Shown: positions 50,517 to 59,777, counted from the first letter of the stretch. The stretch: DNA of 64,000 nt from Paenibacillus herberti (GCF_002233675.1 NZ_NMUQ01000002.1:367852-431851), one strand, 5' to 3'. Numbers and translations are program-made. The notes: generated by a model from the letters alone, not told the origin.

Positions 50517-52610
50517 TTAGGAGAGTTCTTTGGGCAGCGACGCGGTGCGGATCACCTCTGTACCGGTGTAATAATGAGAGAGTATCTGGTAGGCGGTGCT
50601 GCCGCTTTGGGCCATTCCATCTGCTCCCCATTGGCTCATACCGACGCCATGGCCGTAGCCATAGGTCGTTATCTCAATCTCTTTTCCTGCTATTTTCCAA
50701 GTGAACTGAGTGGACGCCAGCCCCAGCTTCTCTCGCATCTGCCGCCCGGTGAACACCTTGCTTCCAGCGGTCATCTCGCGGATACGTCTACCGTCAGTCG
50801 TGTCTAGTACCCTTAAACTTCTAGGTGCGGTTTTACCACTAATGCCCAGCTTCTTATAGAAGGCTGCGAGACTCATCGTTGTCGTTTCTTTGAATTCAGG
50901 GCTAATCTTCTTGTCCCAGGGGCTGGCTACGCTGCGCAGATAGGGAAGGTTGGCGCCCCAGTAATCCTCGGAATTTTCTGTATACCCATTGCTGGTGCTG
51001 AAAAATAGAGCTTCGATCGGCTTGCCCTCATACGTGATAATCTGCCCCCTAGTCTCCTGTACCGCCGCGTTTAACTTGGCCAGGTTAGCTTCTCGGTCCT
51101 TGCCGCTCCAGCGGTCCAGTAGCTTGTCCAGTGGCACATACACCTGATGTGCCGTCGTATCCGTCACATCGGCGTTTTTAACTGGCATCCCGGAGCGGTC
51201 CCCCGAGGCTAGCCGCTTGACCAAATAGGTTCGCGCCGCGATCGCTTGCGCCTTCAGCGCCTCCGGCTCGAAGCTCACCGGCATCTCGCCGGCGATAACG
51301 CCGCGCACATACAGCTCCATGGGCACCTTTTCCACCCGCTTCTCGGCGGTCAAGTAGACACGAACGGTCATGCGGTCCAACGCTCCCGGCAGCGGGAGAG
51401 CAGTCTGTTTCTTGACGGTACGGCTTGAGGCGCCGCCTCCTGCGGGAGCTTTGGGGGAGCCGTCCGGCGGGATGTTGCCTCCTGCGGGAGCGGTGGGGGA
51501 GCCGTCCGGCAGGACGTTGCCTCCTGCGGGAGCGCTGGGGGAGGCGTCAGGCGGGACGTTGCCTCCTGCGGGAGCGGTAGGGGAGACGTCCGGCAGGAAG
51601 TTGCCGCCTGTAGGAGCGTAAGCGCCGCTTCCGGCGGGGGCTTTGGAGAAGCCTCCGACTCCGGTTTGGCCGCCTGTGGGCGGAGTTGAGCCAGTGGTGG
51701 CTCCACCGAAAGTGTCGCTCACATTTGCGTCTTTTGACGATGCTGTCCCCTTGTCGTTCGATCCCCCGCCGCCTGAGGGATTAATCCCATTCGCCCCGCC
51801 CGGATAGGCGGTCTCACTTCCCGGCGCTCCTCCCGCTGCGCCAAGCAGCGGCACCAGCGTTCCGCTAGAAGCTGCAAACATCGGCTGACGCTCCGCCCCC
51901 GGCGCCGAAGAGGCGCCGTATCCCGTCTGCTCGGTACTATATTGCTGCGCTTGCTCTTGCCGCTGCACGATTAAACCGGGGATAAGAATCGCCGCCGCCG
52001 TGAGAATACTGACCGCGGCCAGCGGCCATGGCTTAACTGGTAATGGCGGATTTTTTTGTCCGGCAGGTTTGTCCTGAGAAGCAATCCTTTTTTCCGAAAG
52101 ATGAGAATCTAATCTTCCCTCAGTAGCTACTGAGATTCGGCGTGGTTCTCTATTGTTGTTATCTCGCTGGCCCGTTTCCATCCGGTTTGACTCTTTACTA
52201 TTAATATCTTTTTGGCTCGACTCAATCCGTCCTAACTCTCTACTGTCAGAACCTCTCTGGCTCAATTCCATGCACCTTGACCCTTTACTATCAGCATCTC
52301 TCTGGCTCAATTCCATGCACCTTGACCCTTTACTATCAGCATCTCTCTGACTCAATTCCATGCACCTTGACCCTTTACTATCAGCATCTCTCTGGCTCAA
52401 TTCTACCGGACTCAGCTCTCTTCGCTCAACGCCTCTCTGACTTGATTGCACTCGCCTTGCCTCAATCCAGCCTGATCCCACCCGGTTCGCTTTGCTCGTG
52501 AGTGTGTCTCGCTTGCTGAGTTCGATATTTCCTGGTTTAAAAGAACTCCGTTCCACCCGTCTCCTCTTTGTTCCGCGGCTTACATTCCAATTCTCCAGTT
52601 TGTTTGCCAT
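50517..52610 (-). CDS. spoIID: Stage II sporulation protein D with long repetitive N-terminal extension
   Basis: A 697-residue protein whose C-terminal about 290 residues are the SpoIID/LytB lytic transglycosylase domain (VIAGEMPVSFEPEALKAQAIAARTYLV, FFSTSNGYTENSEDYWGANLPYLRSV, GYGHGVGMSQWGADGMAQSG, ILSHYYTGTEV). It degrades septal peptidoglycan for engulfment. B. subtilis SpoIID is about 340 residues. The extra part comprises a charged cytoplasmic region (about 1-200) with three 15-residue repeats, one membrane segment (about 204-224), and an extracytoplasmic Gly/Pro-rich linker with four 14-residue repeats. ATG at 52610 follows AAAGGGG; the frame open further upstream lacks a good site. Confidence 0.9.
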   Translation of the reverse strand: MANKLENWNVSRGTKRRRVERSSFKPGNIELSKRDTLTSKANRVGSGWIEARRVQSSQRGVERRELSPVELSQRDADSKGSRCMELSQRDADSKGSRCMELSQRDADSKGSRCMELSQRGSDSRELGRIESSQKDINSKESNRMETGQRDNNNREPRRISVATEGRLDSHLSEKRIASQDKPAGQKNPPLPVKPWPLAAVSILTAAAILIPGLIVQRQEQAQQYSTEQTGYGASSAPGAERQPMFAASSGTLVPLLGAAGGAPGSETAYPGGANGINPSGGGGSNDKGTASSKDANVSDTFGGATTGSTPPTGGQTGVGGFSKAPAGSGAYAPTGGNFLPDVSPTAPAGGNVPPDASPSAPAGGNVLPDGSPTAPAGGNIPPDGSPKAPAGGGASSRTVKKQTALPLPGALDRMTVRVYLTAEKRVEKVPMELYVRGVIAGEMPVSFEPEALKAQAIAARTYLVKRLASGDRSGMPVKNADVTDTTAHQVYVPLDKLLDRWSGKDREANLAKLNAAVQETRGQIITYEGKPIEALFFSTSNGYTENSEDYWGANLPYLRSVASPWDKKISPEFKETTTMSLAAFYKKLGISGKTAPRSLRVLDTTDGRRIREMTAGSKVFTGRQMREKLGLASTQFTWKIAGKEIEITTYGYGHGVGMSQWGADGMAQSGSTAYQILSHYYTGTEVIRTASLPKELS
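51436..51620. repeat. 42-bp tandem repeat in spoIID linker
   Basis: Four 42-bp units (51436-51477, 51478-51519, 51520-51561, 51562-51603) plus a partial fifth encode a 14-residue motif of the form N-x-x-P-D-x-S-P-x-A-P-A-G-G. They make a flexible Pro/Gly linker between the membrane segment and the catalytic domain. Confidence 0.92.
52253..52412. repeat. 45-bp tandem repeat in spoIID cytoplasmic extension
   Basis: Three almost identical 45-bp units (52253-52297, 52298-52342, 52343-52387) and a partial fourth encode ELSQRDADSKGSRCM. More diverged relatives flank them (SQRGSDSRELGRIES, SQKDINSKESNRMET), so the array is older and longer than the identical core. Confidence 0.93.
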
Positions 52611-52995
52611 CACTTGATCTTCCCCTTTCGCTCCGCCAACTGATAGGGCCGTAACTCTTTCGACCAGCCGCCCTAGCAGAGAGCTCATCTTCCATCTCGT
52701 CTTTATAGACTATGAGATTGGAAATATAGAATAGAACCCCGGATCAGCACAGGAAGAAGTAGATAGGATGAACAAAATCCCTTTTTGGAACATGACTTGC
52801 ACTAAGAGAATGAGGTTGTTTGCCTATTTTATAGCCTTATCACATCTAGCTTTTTCATCCACATTCCCTCTCAAACTGATTGCCCAACACGGCTAAAAAA
52901 AAGAATGCCCCTCATCATGTGAATGATGTCGTAGGCATTCCTAATTTTTAAGACTACTTGATGAAAAGGTGGATTCCCTCGCGGTTGCGCTTATT
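52611..52995. other. spoIID promoter region and terminator
   Basis: No gene is supported. The minus strand has a weak SigE-like candidate (-10 CATAGTCT near 52712) but no strong match. The hairpin at 52896-52950 is the main feature. ACTACTTG at 52954-52961 is a lone half of the stem found in the adjacent 51-bp array. Confidence 0.45.
52896..52950. terminator. Terminator bounding the hairpin array
   Basis: GAATGCC (52907-52913) pairs with GGCATTC (52934-52940), with inner CATCAT/ATGATG pairing. A run of eight A lies on the left and TTTTT on the right, so it can act on either strand. For minus-strand transcripts coming from the kinase gene through the array it would be the first clear stop. 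Confidence 0.75.
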
Positions 52996-54138
52996 CAAGT
53001 AGTCCAAACTACTTGCGCTTCACTTTTCCTCACGGTTACGCTCGTTCAAGTAGCAAAAGCTACTTGAGCATCTCTTTTCCTCGCGGTTATGCTCGTTCAA
53101 GTAGCAAAAGCTACTTGAGCATCTCTTTTTCTCGCGGTTACGCTCGTTCAAGTAGCAAAAGCTACTTGAGCATCTCTTTTCCTCGCGGTTACGCTCGTTC
53201 AAGTAGTCCAAACTACTTGCGCTTCACTTTTTCTCGCGGTTACGCTCGTTCAAGTAGCAAAAGCTACTTGAGCATCTCTTTTCCTCGCGGTTACGCTCGT
53301 TCAAGTAGTCCAAACTACTTGCGCTTCACTTTTTCTCGCGGTTACGCTCATGCAAGTAGTCCAAACTACTTGCGCGCCCCTTTTCCTCGCGGTTACGCTC
53401 GTTCAAGTAGCAAAAGCTACTTGAACATCTCTTTTCCTCGCGGTTACGCTCGTTCAAGTAGCAAAAGCTACTTGAACATCTCTTTTCCTCGCGGTTACGC
53501 TCGTTCAAGTAGCAAAAGCTACTTGAACATCTCTTTTCCTCGCGGTTACGCTCGTTCAAGTAGCAAAAGCTACTTGAGCATCTCTTTTCCTTGCGGTTAC
53601 GCTCGTTCAAGTAGTCCAAACTACTTGCGCGTCTCTTTTTCACGCGATTACGCTCGTTCAAGTAGTCCAAACTACTTGCGCGTCTCTTTTTCACGCGATT
53701 ACGCTCGTTCAAGTAGCAAAAGCTACTTGAGCATCTCTTTTCCTCGCGGTTACGCTCATGCAAGTAGCAAAAGCTACTTGAGCATCTCTTTTTCACGCGA
53801 TTACGCTCGTTCAAGTAGTCCAAACTACTTGCGCGTCTCTTTTCCTCGCGGTTACGCTCGTTCAAGTAGTCCAAACTACTTGCGCGTCTCTTTTTCACGC
53901 GATTACGCTCGTTCAAGTAGTCCAAACTACTTGAGCGCCCCTTTTTCACGCGGTTACGCTCGTTCAAGTAGTCCAAACTACTTGAGCGGCCCTTTTTCAC
54001 GCGGTTACGCCCATTCAAGTAGTCCAAACTACTTGAGCGCCACTTTTTCACGCGGTTACGCTTGTTCAAGTAGCAAAAGCTACTTGAGCACTCCGTTCCA
54101 CTCGCGCTTGCCCCGCTTCAAGTAGCAAAGACTACTTG
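52996..54138. repeat. 51-bp tandem array of 23 stem-loops
   Basis: Twenty-two hairpins start at exact 51-bp steps from 52996 to 54067, with no indel. A diverged 23rd starts at 54119. Each 20-nt hairpin has a 7-bp constant stem CAAGTAG/CTACTTG and one of two centres: CAAAAG (units 2-4, 6, 9-12, 15, 16, 22) or TCCAAA (units 1, 5, 7, 8, 13, 14, 17-21), eleven of each. The closing pair changes from C-G to T-A with both sides altered. The 31-nt spacers (core CGCGGTTACGCTCGTT) also vary in step with the hairpin type; units 9-11 are identical. Because 51 is divisible by 3 and lacks stops, long frames are open on both strands, but none has a ribosome binding site. Confidence 0.95.
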
Positions 54139-54197
54139 AGCGCTCCTTCCACGCGCGGTTCGAGCCACTTCCGCTGTACCCAGCGAGTAGAACCCAC

Positions 54198-55706
54198 TCA
54201 GCTCTCCGTTGCCGCATCCGCATTCGCCCCAGGCCGAGCCTGCTGAAGGCAAAAACGGAACGAGCTACCCCGTCCGGGGTCGCTCTTCACTTCAATGCGC
54301 GAGCCATGAGCGTCAAGAATATGCTTGACGATTGATAGGCCAATTCCGGTACCGCCGTGGCCGCCTCGGGATTCGTCGCTTTTATAGAAACGCTCCCAGA
54401 TCCGCCGCGTTTGCTCTTCTGACATACCGATTCCCTCGTCCCGCACGGTGACACAGGCCGCATCAGTACGGCGCTCCAGTGTGACGTAGATGGTGGAGCC
54501 ATTCGGCGAGAAAGCCATCGCGTTTTGCAGCAAATTGATCATAACCTGCTCCAAACGATGAGGATCACCAACAACAAGAATCTTCACTTCAGCGGAAGGT
54601 AGCAGAACTCCGTCCGGTTCATGCTGCTTTTCGACGGGTAAGCCGATGATTTCATAACGGACAGCATGATGCTCAAAGGTAGACTCCATACGCGACAGCA
54701 GCATACGAATCATTTCGGCCAAATCGAACTCCGACGGATGCACGTCGAATTGGCCAGCCTCGATTTTGGACATGTCCAGCAGATCATCCACGAGCTTCAT
54801 CAGCCGCATCGTCTGATCCTGCGTGATACGCAGGTATCGTTCCGCTTTCTCGCGCGGCACGGTGCCGTCGAGAATTGCCTCTATATACCCGTGGATAGAA
54901 GTCAGCGGAGAGCGCAAATCATGCGATACATTAGCCAAAAAGTCCCGCCGCATCTGCTCCAGCGCTCCAAGATCGGCTGCCATCCGATTCAGCGATCGGG
55001 CCAGCTGGCCGAGCTCGTCAGGAGAACGGTCGATAATTTGACTGTCGAACTGGCCTTTAGCAAAATTATCTGCTCCCTTGCTCATACGCCGGATACGAGC
55101 CGTCATATACCGTGAGAACATCCAGGAAAAAACGACGGATACGGCGAGAGCGCTCGCTATCGCAAGCCAGCTCAGATTTTGCCAACGGCGGAAATCACGC
55201 TGCACACCGGTGGACAGCGAGACGACGTATCGGTCAATGGATGGAGCGTACTGGGAGCTGACAATCCATTTGCCCGAAGCATTTTCGATCAGATCCGAGC
55301 TCGGCTCCACACTTATACTTAAATTAGCTGAGCTAATAAGCTCACGAATTTCCTGCTCCGGCAGCGGCACTTGCCCGACTTGCATATATCGACCGCGACG
55401 GTCAATGATCAGGAAAGTTTTCATCTGCGGTGGCACGAGAAGCTGCAGGGCCGTTCGAATCGAGGCATCGCTCCATCCGTCCTGCGCAGCCGTTTCCAGC
55501 AATGTGATCGTCCGCCGCAATTCAGCGCCTTCCATACCTTGCCGACGCTCAAGCATGTCGCGACCCACGAGCTGGGAGGAAATTAGATTGTAGACAAGGA
55601 AGGTTACAACCAAAATCGATAGAGAAATGAGCAACAGCTTGGCAAAAATGCTATTCAGCCCCAGCCGGACCAGCAATCGACTTGTAGCTACTATGGCTTT
55701 TTTCAC
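54198..55706 (-). CDS. Two-component sensor histidine kinase
   Basis: A 502-residue membrane kinase. Two membrane segments (about 16-42 and 181-201) bracket an extracytoplasmic sensor domain of about 140 residues. HAMP, HisKA with SHDLRSPLTSIHGYIEAIL (His about 268) and HATPase follow, with NLLQNAMAFSP, VRDEGIGMSEEQ and GTGIGLSIVKHILDAHG. The frame extends 16 codons upstream into the regulator gene, but GTG at 55706 lies 8 nt after GAGGAG and is preferred. It is the last gene of the adaptor-ATPase-permease-regulator-kinase operon and probably senses what the transporter handles. The 51-bp hairpin array begins 60 bp after its stop. Confidence 0.92.
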   Translation of the reverse strand: MKKAIVATSRLLVRLGLNSIFAKLLLISLSILVVTFLVYNLISSQLVGRDMLERRQGMEGAELRRTITLLETAAQDGWSDASIRTALQLLVPPQMKTFLIIDRRGRYMQVGQVPLPEQEIRELISSANLSISVEPSSDLIENASGKWIVSSQYAPSIDRYVVSLSTGVQRDFRRWQNLSWLAIASALAVSVVFSWMFSRYMTARIRRMSKGADNFAKGQFDSQIIDRSPDELGQLARSLNRMAADLGALEQMRRDFLANVSHDLRSPLTSIHGYIEAILDGTVPREKAERYLRITQDQTMRLMKLVDDLLDMSKIEAGQFDVHPSEFDLAEMIRMLLSRMESTFEHHAVRYEIIGLPVEKQHEPDGVLLPSAEVKILVVGDPHRLEQVMINLLQNAMAFSPNGSTIYVTLERRTDAACVTVRDEGIGMSEEQTRRIWERFYKSDESRGGHGGTGIGLSIVKHILDAHGSRIEVKSDPGRGSSFRFCLQQARPGANADAATES

Positions 55707-55734
55707 TCTTATGGCTCCTCTGGTTGCCTTCGGC

Positions 55735-56418
55735 TCATAAATCCACAACCTCAAACCGATAACCTACGCCGCGCACCGTCCCGATACGCCAGGCCGGATG
55801 CTCGCCAAGTCGGTCCCGAATCCGCTTAATATGGACATCCACCGTGTTGGAGTCTCCAAAATAGTCCATCCCCCAGATTCCCTGCAACAGCTCCTCACGG
55901 GTAAACACTTTACCAGGCCGGGAGGCGAGCCGATAAAGCAGCTCGACCTCCTTCGGGGCGCAGCCGACATTCTGACCGCGCACACTCACTCGATATTCCG
56001 TCACATCCACGATCAAGTCCGGGAATACCGCGTTTTCCTTATAAAGCGTCGGATGCGTCCGTTTCAGCACCGCCCGAATGCGGGCGATCAACTCCTTAGG
56101 ATCAAAGGGTTTGATCATATAATCATCCGCGCCTATCGAGAAACCTTTTAACCTATCGTAACCTTCCCCTTTGCCCGTAAGAAAGATGATCGGCACCGCA
56201 CTGGTCCGCCTAATCTCCTCACACACGCTCCATCCATCACGCTCCGGCATCATCACATCCAGCACGACTAGGTCGGGAATCTGCTCATAGAAGCAGCGCA
56301 GCCCGGAGGCTCCGTCATGAGCAATTGCATACTGGAAACCGTAGCGCTCCAAATACAGCTCCAGCAGATCGGTGATGAGCGGATCGTCTTCGATAAGGAG
56401 AATCATAGGTTTTTTCAT
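55735..56418 (-). CDS. OmpR-family response regulator
   Basis: A 227-residue regulator: receiver domain with acidic pair EDD (about 10-12), phosphoacceptor in LVVLDVMMPERDG (Asp about 54) and Lys in YMIKPFDPKEL (about 103). The C-terminal winged helix has CAPKEVELLYRLASRPGKVFTREELL and NTVDVHIKRIRDRLG...GTVRGVGYRFE. It starts 26 bp after the permease gene and is followed 28 bp later by its kinase. Likely target: the upstream export operon itself. Confidence 0.94.
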   Translation of the reverse strand: MKKPMILLIEDDPLITDLLELYLERYGFQYAIAHDGASGLRCFYEQIPDLVVLDVMMPERDGWSVCEEIRRTSAVPIIFLTGKGEGYDRLKGFSIGADDYMIKPFDPKELIARIRAVLKRTHPTLYKENAVFPDLIVDVTEYRVSVRGQNVGCAPKEVELLYRLASRPGKVFTREELLQGIWGMDYFGDSNTVDVHIKRIRDRLGEHPAWRIGTVRGVGYRFEVVDL

Positions 56419-56444
56419 AAAAGGATACCTCCAAAGATACGGCT

Positions 56445-57629
56445 TCAGTCGTGGCGAAGCGCGTCGACCGGCTTCAGCGAAGCTGCTTTATTGGCTGGGA
56501 AGATGCCGAATAGAACCCCGACCAAAGCTGAAAAAGCAAATGAATAAAGGACAACCTCCGTTTCAATCCCAGTGGCCGTGCCCCCGTACTCCGTCATGAC
56601 GAAACATGCACCGTAGGCGGCTGCAATGCCGAGCAGACCTCCTAGGCTGCTGATGGAAACAGCCTCCACCAGAAACTGGAACAATACATCTTTTTTCCGG
56701 GCTCCCAGTGCTTTTCGGACGCCGATTTCTCGCGTGCGCTCGGTGACAGACACGAGCATGATGTTCATTATGCCGATACCCCCGACGAGCAGTGAGATGG
56801 CCGCCACTCCTGCCATCATGGTGGACATCGTTTTCGACACTGATTCCGCCGTTTCCTTCAACTCTTCCGAGTTGGTGATGCGATAGCTGTTCGTATTCCC
56901 CCGGAAAATATCCGACAGCTTCGCCTCAAGCGAAGCCGTCACCGCGTCCATCCGATCCGCGCTGCTTACGTTGACCGATACGGTGCGCACACCTTCCGAC
57001 TGCAGCATCCGCTGCGCCGTCGTGATCGGAATGATAATCTTCTCGTCATTGGAGACGCCAAGCGAGGTTCCCTTAGGCTCTAGCAACCCAACCACCTTAT
57101 ATTTGATCCCGTTCAGCAAAATCATCTCACCAATCGGGCTGACGCCTGCGCCGAAAAGTTCTTCTGACGTAGCTACACCAAGCAGCGCTACTTTGCTGTA
57201 AGCGGCCAGATCAAGGGGGGCGATGAAACGCCCTTCCTGAGGATGGAAATCCTCCACTCCCTCATAATCCGGCGTTACTCCCTCCACCGTCACCGACGAT
57301 TCCGTTTCCACGCTCTCATAACGAACTGACGCACTGCCACTCACCGTAGGTGACAGTCCCTCAATACCGCCGATGTCGTCACCAAGCGTCTCTGCTTGCG
57401 GAAGGGTGAGCGTTGTGCTGCTGCCGCGGCCCGTAACGTTCACCGACAGCTTATTGGTGCCGAGCCCCTGCAATTGGCTGTTCACCTCGTTCGCCGAGCC
57501 TTGGCCCATCGCCATCAGTGAGATGACGGTGGCAACGCCGATCAGAATTCCGAGCATCGAGAGCACCGTGCGGAGCTTGTTAGCGAGTATGCTGCTCCAG
57601 GCCATCCAGATGCCTTGCGAAAGCTTCAC
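56445..57629 (-). CDS. MacB-type ABC transporter permease
   Basis: A 394-residue FtsX/MacB permease. One N-terminal membrane segment (LRTVLSMLGILIGVATVISLMAMGQG, about 19-44) is followed by a large extracytoplasmic MacB core domain (about 50-265). Three C-terminal membrane segments (about 272-385) include the family motif ERTREIGVRKALGARKKDV. Such permeases transmit ATP-driven motion across the membrane rather than forming a classical channel. Its start overlaps the ATPase gene by 50 bp. It acts with the adaptor and ATPase of this operon, probably in export of peptides or antimicrobials. Confidence 0.93.
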   Translation of the reverse strand: MKLSQGIWMAWSSILANKLRTVLSMLGILIGVATVISLMAMGQGSANEVNSQLQGLGTNKLSVNVTGRGSSTTLTLPQAETLGDDIGGIEGLSPTVSGSASVRYESVETESSVTVEGVTPDYEGVEDFHPQEGRFIAPLDLAAYSKVALLGVATSEELFGAGVSPIGEMILLNGIKYKVVGLLEPKGTSLGVSNDEKIIIPITTAQRMLQSEGVRTVSVNVSSADRMDAVTASLEAKLSDIFRGNTNSYRITNSEELKETAESVSKTMSTMMAGVAAISLLVGGIGIMNIMLVSVTERTREIGVRKALGARKKDVLFQFLVEAVSISSLGGLLGIAAAYGACFVMTEYGGTATGIETEVVLYSFAFSALVGVLFGIFPANKAASLKPVDALRHD

Positions 57630-58371
57630 GAGCAGTCCCTCCTTCCTCCGTCAGCAAACCGTCCTTCATATAAACAATACGCCCAGCCCTCGCTGCTACA
57701 TCGGGATCATGAGTGATAAGTACGATTGTATGGCCTTGAGCGTTCAGCTCCTGAATCAGACCGAGCACTTCGGCTCCGGTTCTCGTATCAAGTGCGCCCG
57801 TAGGCTCATCGGCAAGGAGGATAGGCGGGTTTCCCGCCAGCGCTCTGGCAATCGCCACGCGTTGCATCTGGCCGCCAGACAGCTGATTAGGACGATGGTC
57901 CATCCGATCCCCAAGACCGACCTTAACGAGCGCAGCCTCCGCCGCCTCTCGACGTTCTTTGCGAGACAGCCCTCTATAGATGAGCGGAAGCTCCACATTG
58001 TCACGAGCACTCATCCGGGGAAGTAAATGAAAGCTTTGAAAAATAAATCCGATGCCGCGGTTACGGACCTCCGCCAGTCGATTTTCGCTGAGGCCGCCAA
58101 CCTCTTGTCCATCCAACCTATAACTGCCAGAACTCGGCGTGTCCAGACAGCCGATTATATTCATTAGCGTCGACTTACCTGAACCGGAAGGCCCGATAAT
58201 CGCTATAAAATCACCTGGCATCACTTCTAAATTGACACCTTGCAAAATCGGAACCCCTTCTCCAGCCATGCGGTAACTTTTGCGGACATCGCGGATATCG
58301 ATAAGCGCCCCAACGCTCGAATCGGAAAACGCAGCCCGCTCCACCGAGCTTGTCTTACGCAGGCCGGGCAT
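57580..58371 (-). CDS. MacB/LolD-type ABC transporter ATP-binding protein
   Basis: A 263-residue ATPase with Walker [14 protein letters not shown] (about 58-70), signature [15 protein letters not shown] (about 162-176), Walker [13 protein letters not shown] (about 183-194) and H-loop ITHD. The first about 22 residues are outside the usual domain. It overlaps the adaptor stop by one base at the 5' end and the permease by 50 bp at the 3' end, so all three are co-translated. Confidence 0.95.
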   Translation of the reverse strand: MPGLRKTSSVERAAFSDSSVGALIDIRDVRKSYRMAGEGVPILQGVNLEVMPGDFIAIIGPSGSGKSTLMNIIGCLDTPSSGSYRLDGQEVGGLSENRLAEVRNRGIGFIFQSFHLLPRMSARDNVELPLIYRGLSRKERREAAEAALVKVGLGDRMDHRPNQLSGGQMQRVAIARALAGNPPILLADEPTGALDTRTGAEVLGLIQELNAQGHTIVLITHDPDVAARAGRIVYMKDGLLTEEGGTAREAFARHLDGLEQHTR

Positions 58372-59777
58372 CAGTTCCGCCCTCCTGCAGCACCGCCGCC
58401 AGTACCTCCTCCAGCACCGCCGCCTGGGAAGCTGCCAGCTGGCATGCCGCCTCCAAAACCGCCCCCGCCAAAGCTGCCTCCAAAGCCACCTTGGATTCTT
58501 TGCATTTGGCCAGACTGCGCTGAGGAACCTCCTACCGTACCTGTCGGCAGAGCGACCAACACGGAAGCACCAGCTTCCAGTCCGGACACAATTTGAGCGA
58601 ATTCCTCGCTCACGAGGCCAACCTCTACCTCTTGCAGCTGGCCTCCCAGCGCCAGACGGTTTGCTCGCGCGTTATCGGCATCCGTACCGTTTACTCCGCT
58701 GCGTTGCGTCCCTGCACTTGCGGCTCCTCCGGCATCCCTGCCGGCTCCACTGCGCTGCCCACCTGTGCCTGCTTCGCCGCCGCCAGCAGCTTGAGGGGCA
58801 TTCCCCGTGGCGACATCTTGTCCGCCTCCTTCGGCGTTGGCGTCAGCCCCGCCGTCACCGATGCCGCTTGTCGGCACTCGCACATAAGACTTGCCGCCTA
58901 GAGTAACGACGGCGTCCACGGGCACCAGCACTGCATTTTCGGCCGAATCCGTTATAATCTCCGCGGAGCCTGACATTCCCACCAACACGCCTTCGAGATC
59001 GCTGAGCGTAACCGAAACGGGATATGTAGCAACTCCATTACTAGACACACCTTCGCGCGCTATTTCCGATATTTTACCCTCAAAGGTTCGTTCTGTCAGA
59101 GCATTCAGGCTGATGATCGCCGGTTGGCCTACCTTCAGCTTTGGCACATCTAGCTCATCCGCATTCATCGTAAAGCTGAGCTTGCTGTAATCGGTAATCG
59201 ACACCGCTTCCGCATTTGCATTGACCTCTTGGCCGGCTGCAACGGATACGGCAGTTACTGTGCCAGCTGTATCGGCAATAAGATCATTTTTTGCGGACTG
59301 CTCCCTTTGAAGATTCGCCCCTTCCTCCTCGAGCTGCTCCATCGTTAACTTGACGCTATCGATCTGCAGCATAATCTCGCTTTGCTTGTCGGCATCGCCT
59401 TCTTGCCAGTATTGTTTCTTCAGTTGCTGCAGTTGAAGCTCCTGCTTATCCTGCTCCAGCTCCTTCTGGCGGATGCTGAAGGATTGATCCGTTTTCTCAA
59501 ACGTCACCAACGTTTGCCCAGCTGCAACTTCATCGCCAGCGCTGACGAGCACCTTTGCCACCGTTCCTTGACGGCCTGCTTTTAACACGCTCTGTTCCAC
59601 AGCGGCTACCGCACCGGTACCGGATACTTTGACTTCAATTTTCCCCTGCGTAACCGTAACCGTCCTAGCTATTGCCGCCGCAGCGATTGGCGCGTCATCC
59701 TGAGAACGGTAAGCATAATAGCCATAACCTCCGACGACCAGGATGAGAATTCCTAGTACCAAGATTCCTTTGCGCAC
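58371..59777 (-). CDS. HlyD/MacA-type adaptor subunit with Gly-rich tail
   Basis: A 468-residue membrane-anchored adaptor: N-terminal membrane segment (about 3-21), barrel-sandwich hybrid half (GTVAKVLVSAGDEVAAGQTLVTFEK), alpha-hairpin coiled coil (about 88-152), then second lipoyl half and beta-barrel (LSFTMNADELDVPKLKVGQPAI). Between barrel and membrane-proximal domain is a Gly/Ala-rich insert (about 310-375), and the last about 40 residues are a Gly-rich tail (GGSFGGGGFGGGMPAGSFPGG). GTG at 59777 is preceded by GGAGGAGG; the 15-codon upstream extension is unlikely. First gene of the operon. Confidence 0.9.
   Translation of the reverse strand: MRKGILVLGILILVVGGYGYYAYRSQDDAPIAAAAIARTVTVTQGKIEVKVSGTGAVAAVEQSVLKAGRQGTVAKVLVSAGDEVAAGQTLVTFEKTDQSFSIRQKELEQDKQELQLQQLKKQYWQEGDADKQSEIMLQIDSVKLTMEQLEEEGANLQREQSAKNDLIADTAGTVTAVSVAAGQEVNANAEAVSITDYSKLSFTMNADELDVPKLKVGQPAIISLNALTERTFEGKISEIAREGVSSNGVATYPVSVTLSDLEGVLVGMSGSAEIITDSAENAVLVPVDAVVTLGGKSYVRVPTSGIGDGGADANAEGGGQDVATGNAPQAAGGGEAGTGGQRSGAGRDAGGAASAGTQRSGVNGTDADNARANRLALGGQLQEVEVGLVSEEFAQIVSGLEAGASVLVALPTGTVGGSSAQSGQMQRIQGGFGGSFGGGGFGGGMPAGSFPGGGAGGGTGGGAAGGRN

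Noticed and set aside
53013-54125. 370-codon plus-strand frame, and matching minus-strand frames, as a repeat protein
   Set aside because: The frames are open on both strands only because the period is a multiple of three without stops. The plus-strand start is a TTG inside a hairpin with no ribosome binding site, and the encoded low-complexity Ser/Tyr/Arg peptide resembles no protein.
52996-54138. CRISPR array
   Set aside because: The whole 51-bp unit repeats, including the segment between hairpins; there are no unique spacers, no cas genes nearby, and the variants form sequence subfamilies.
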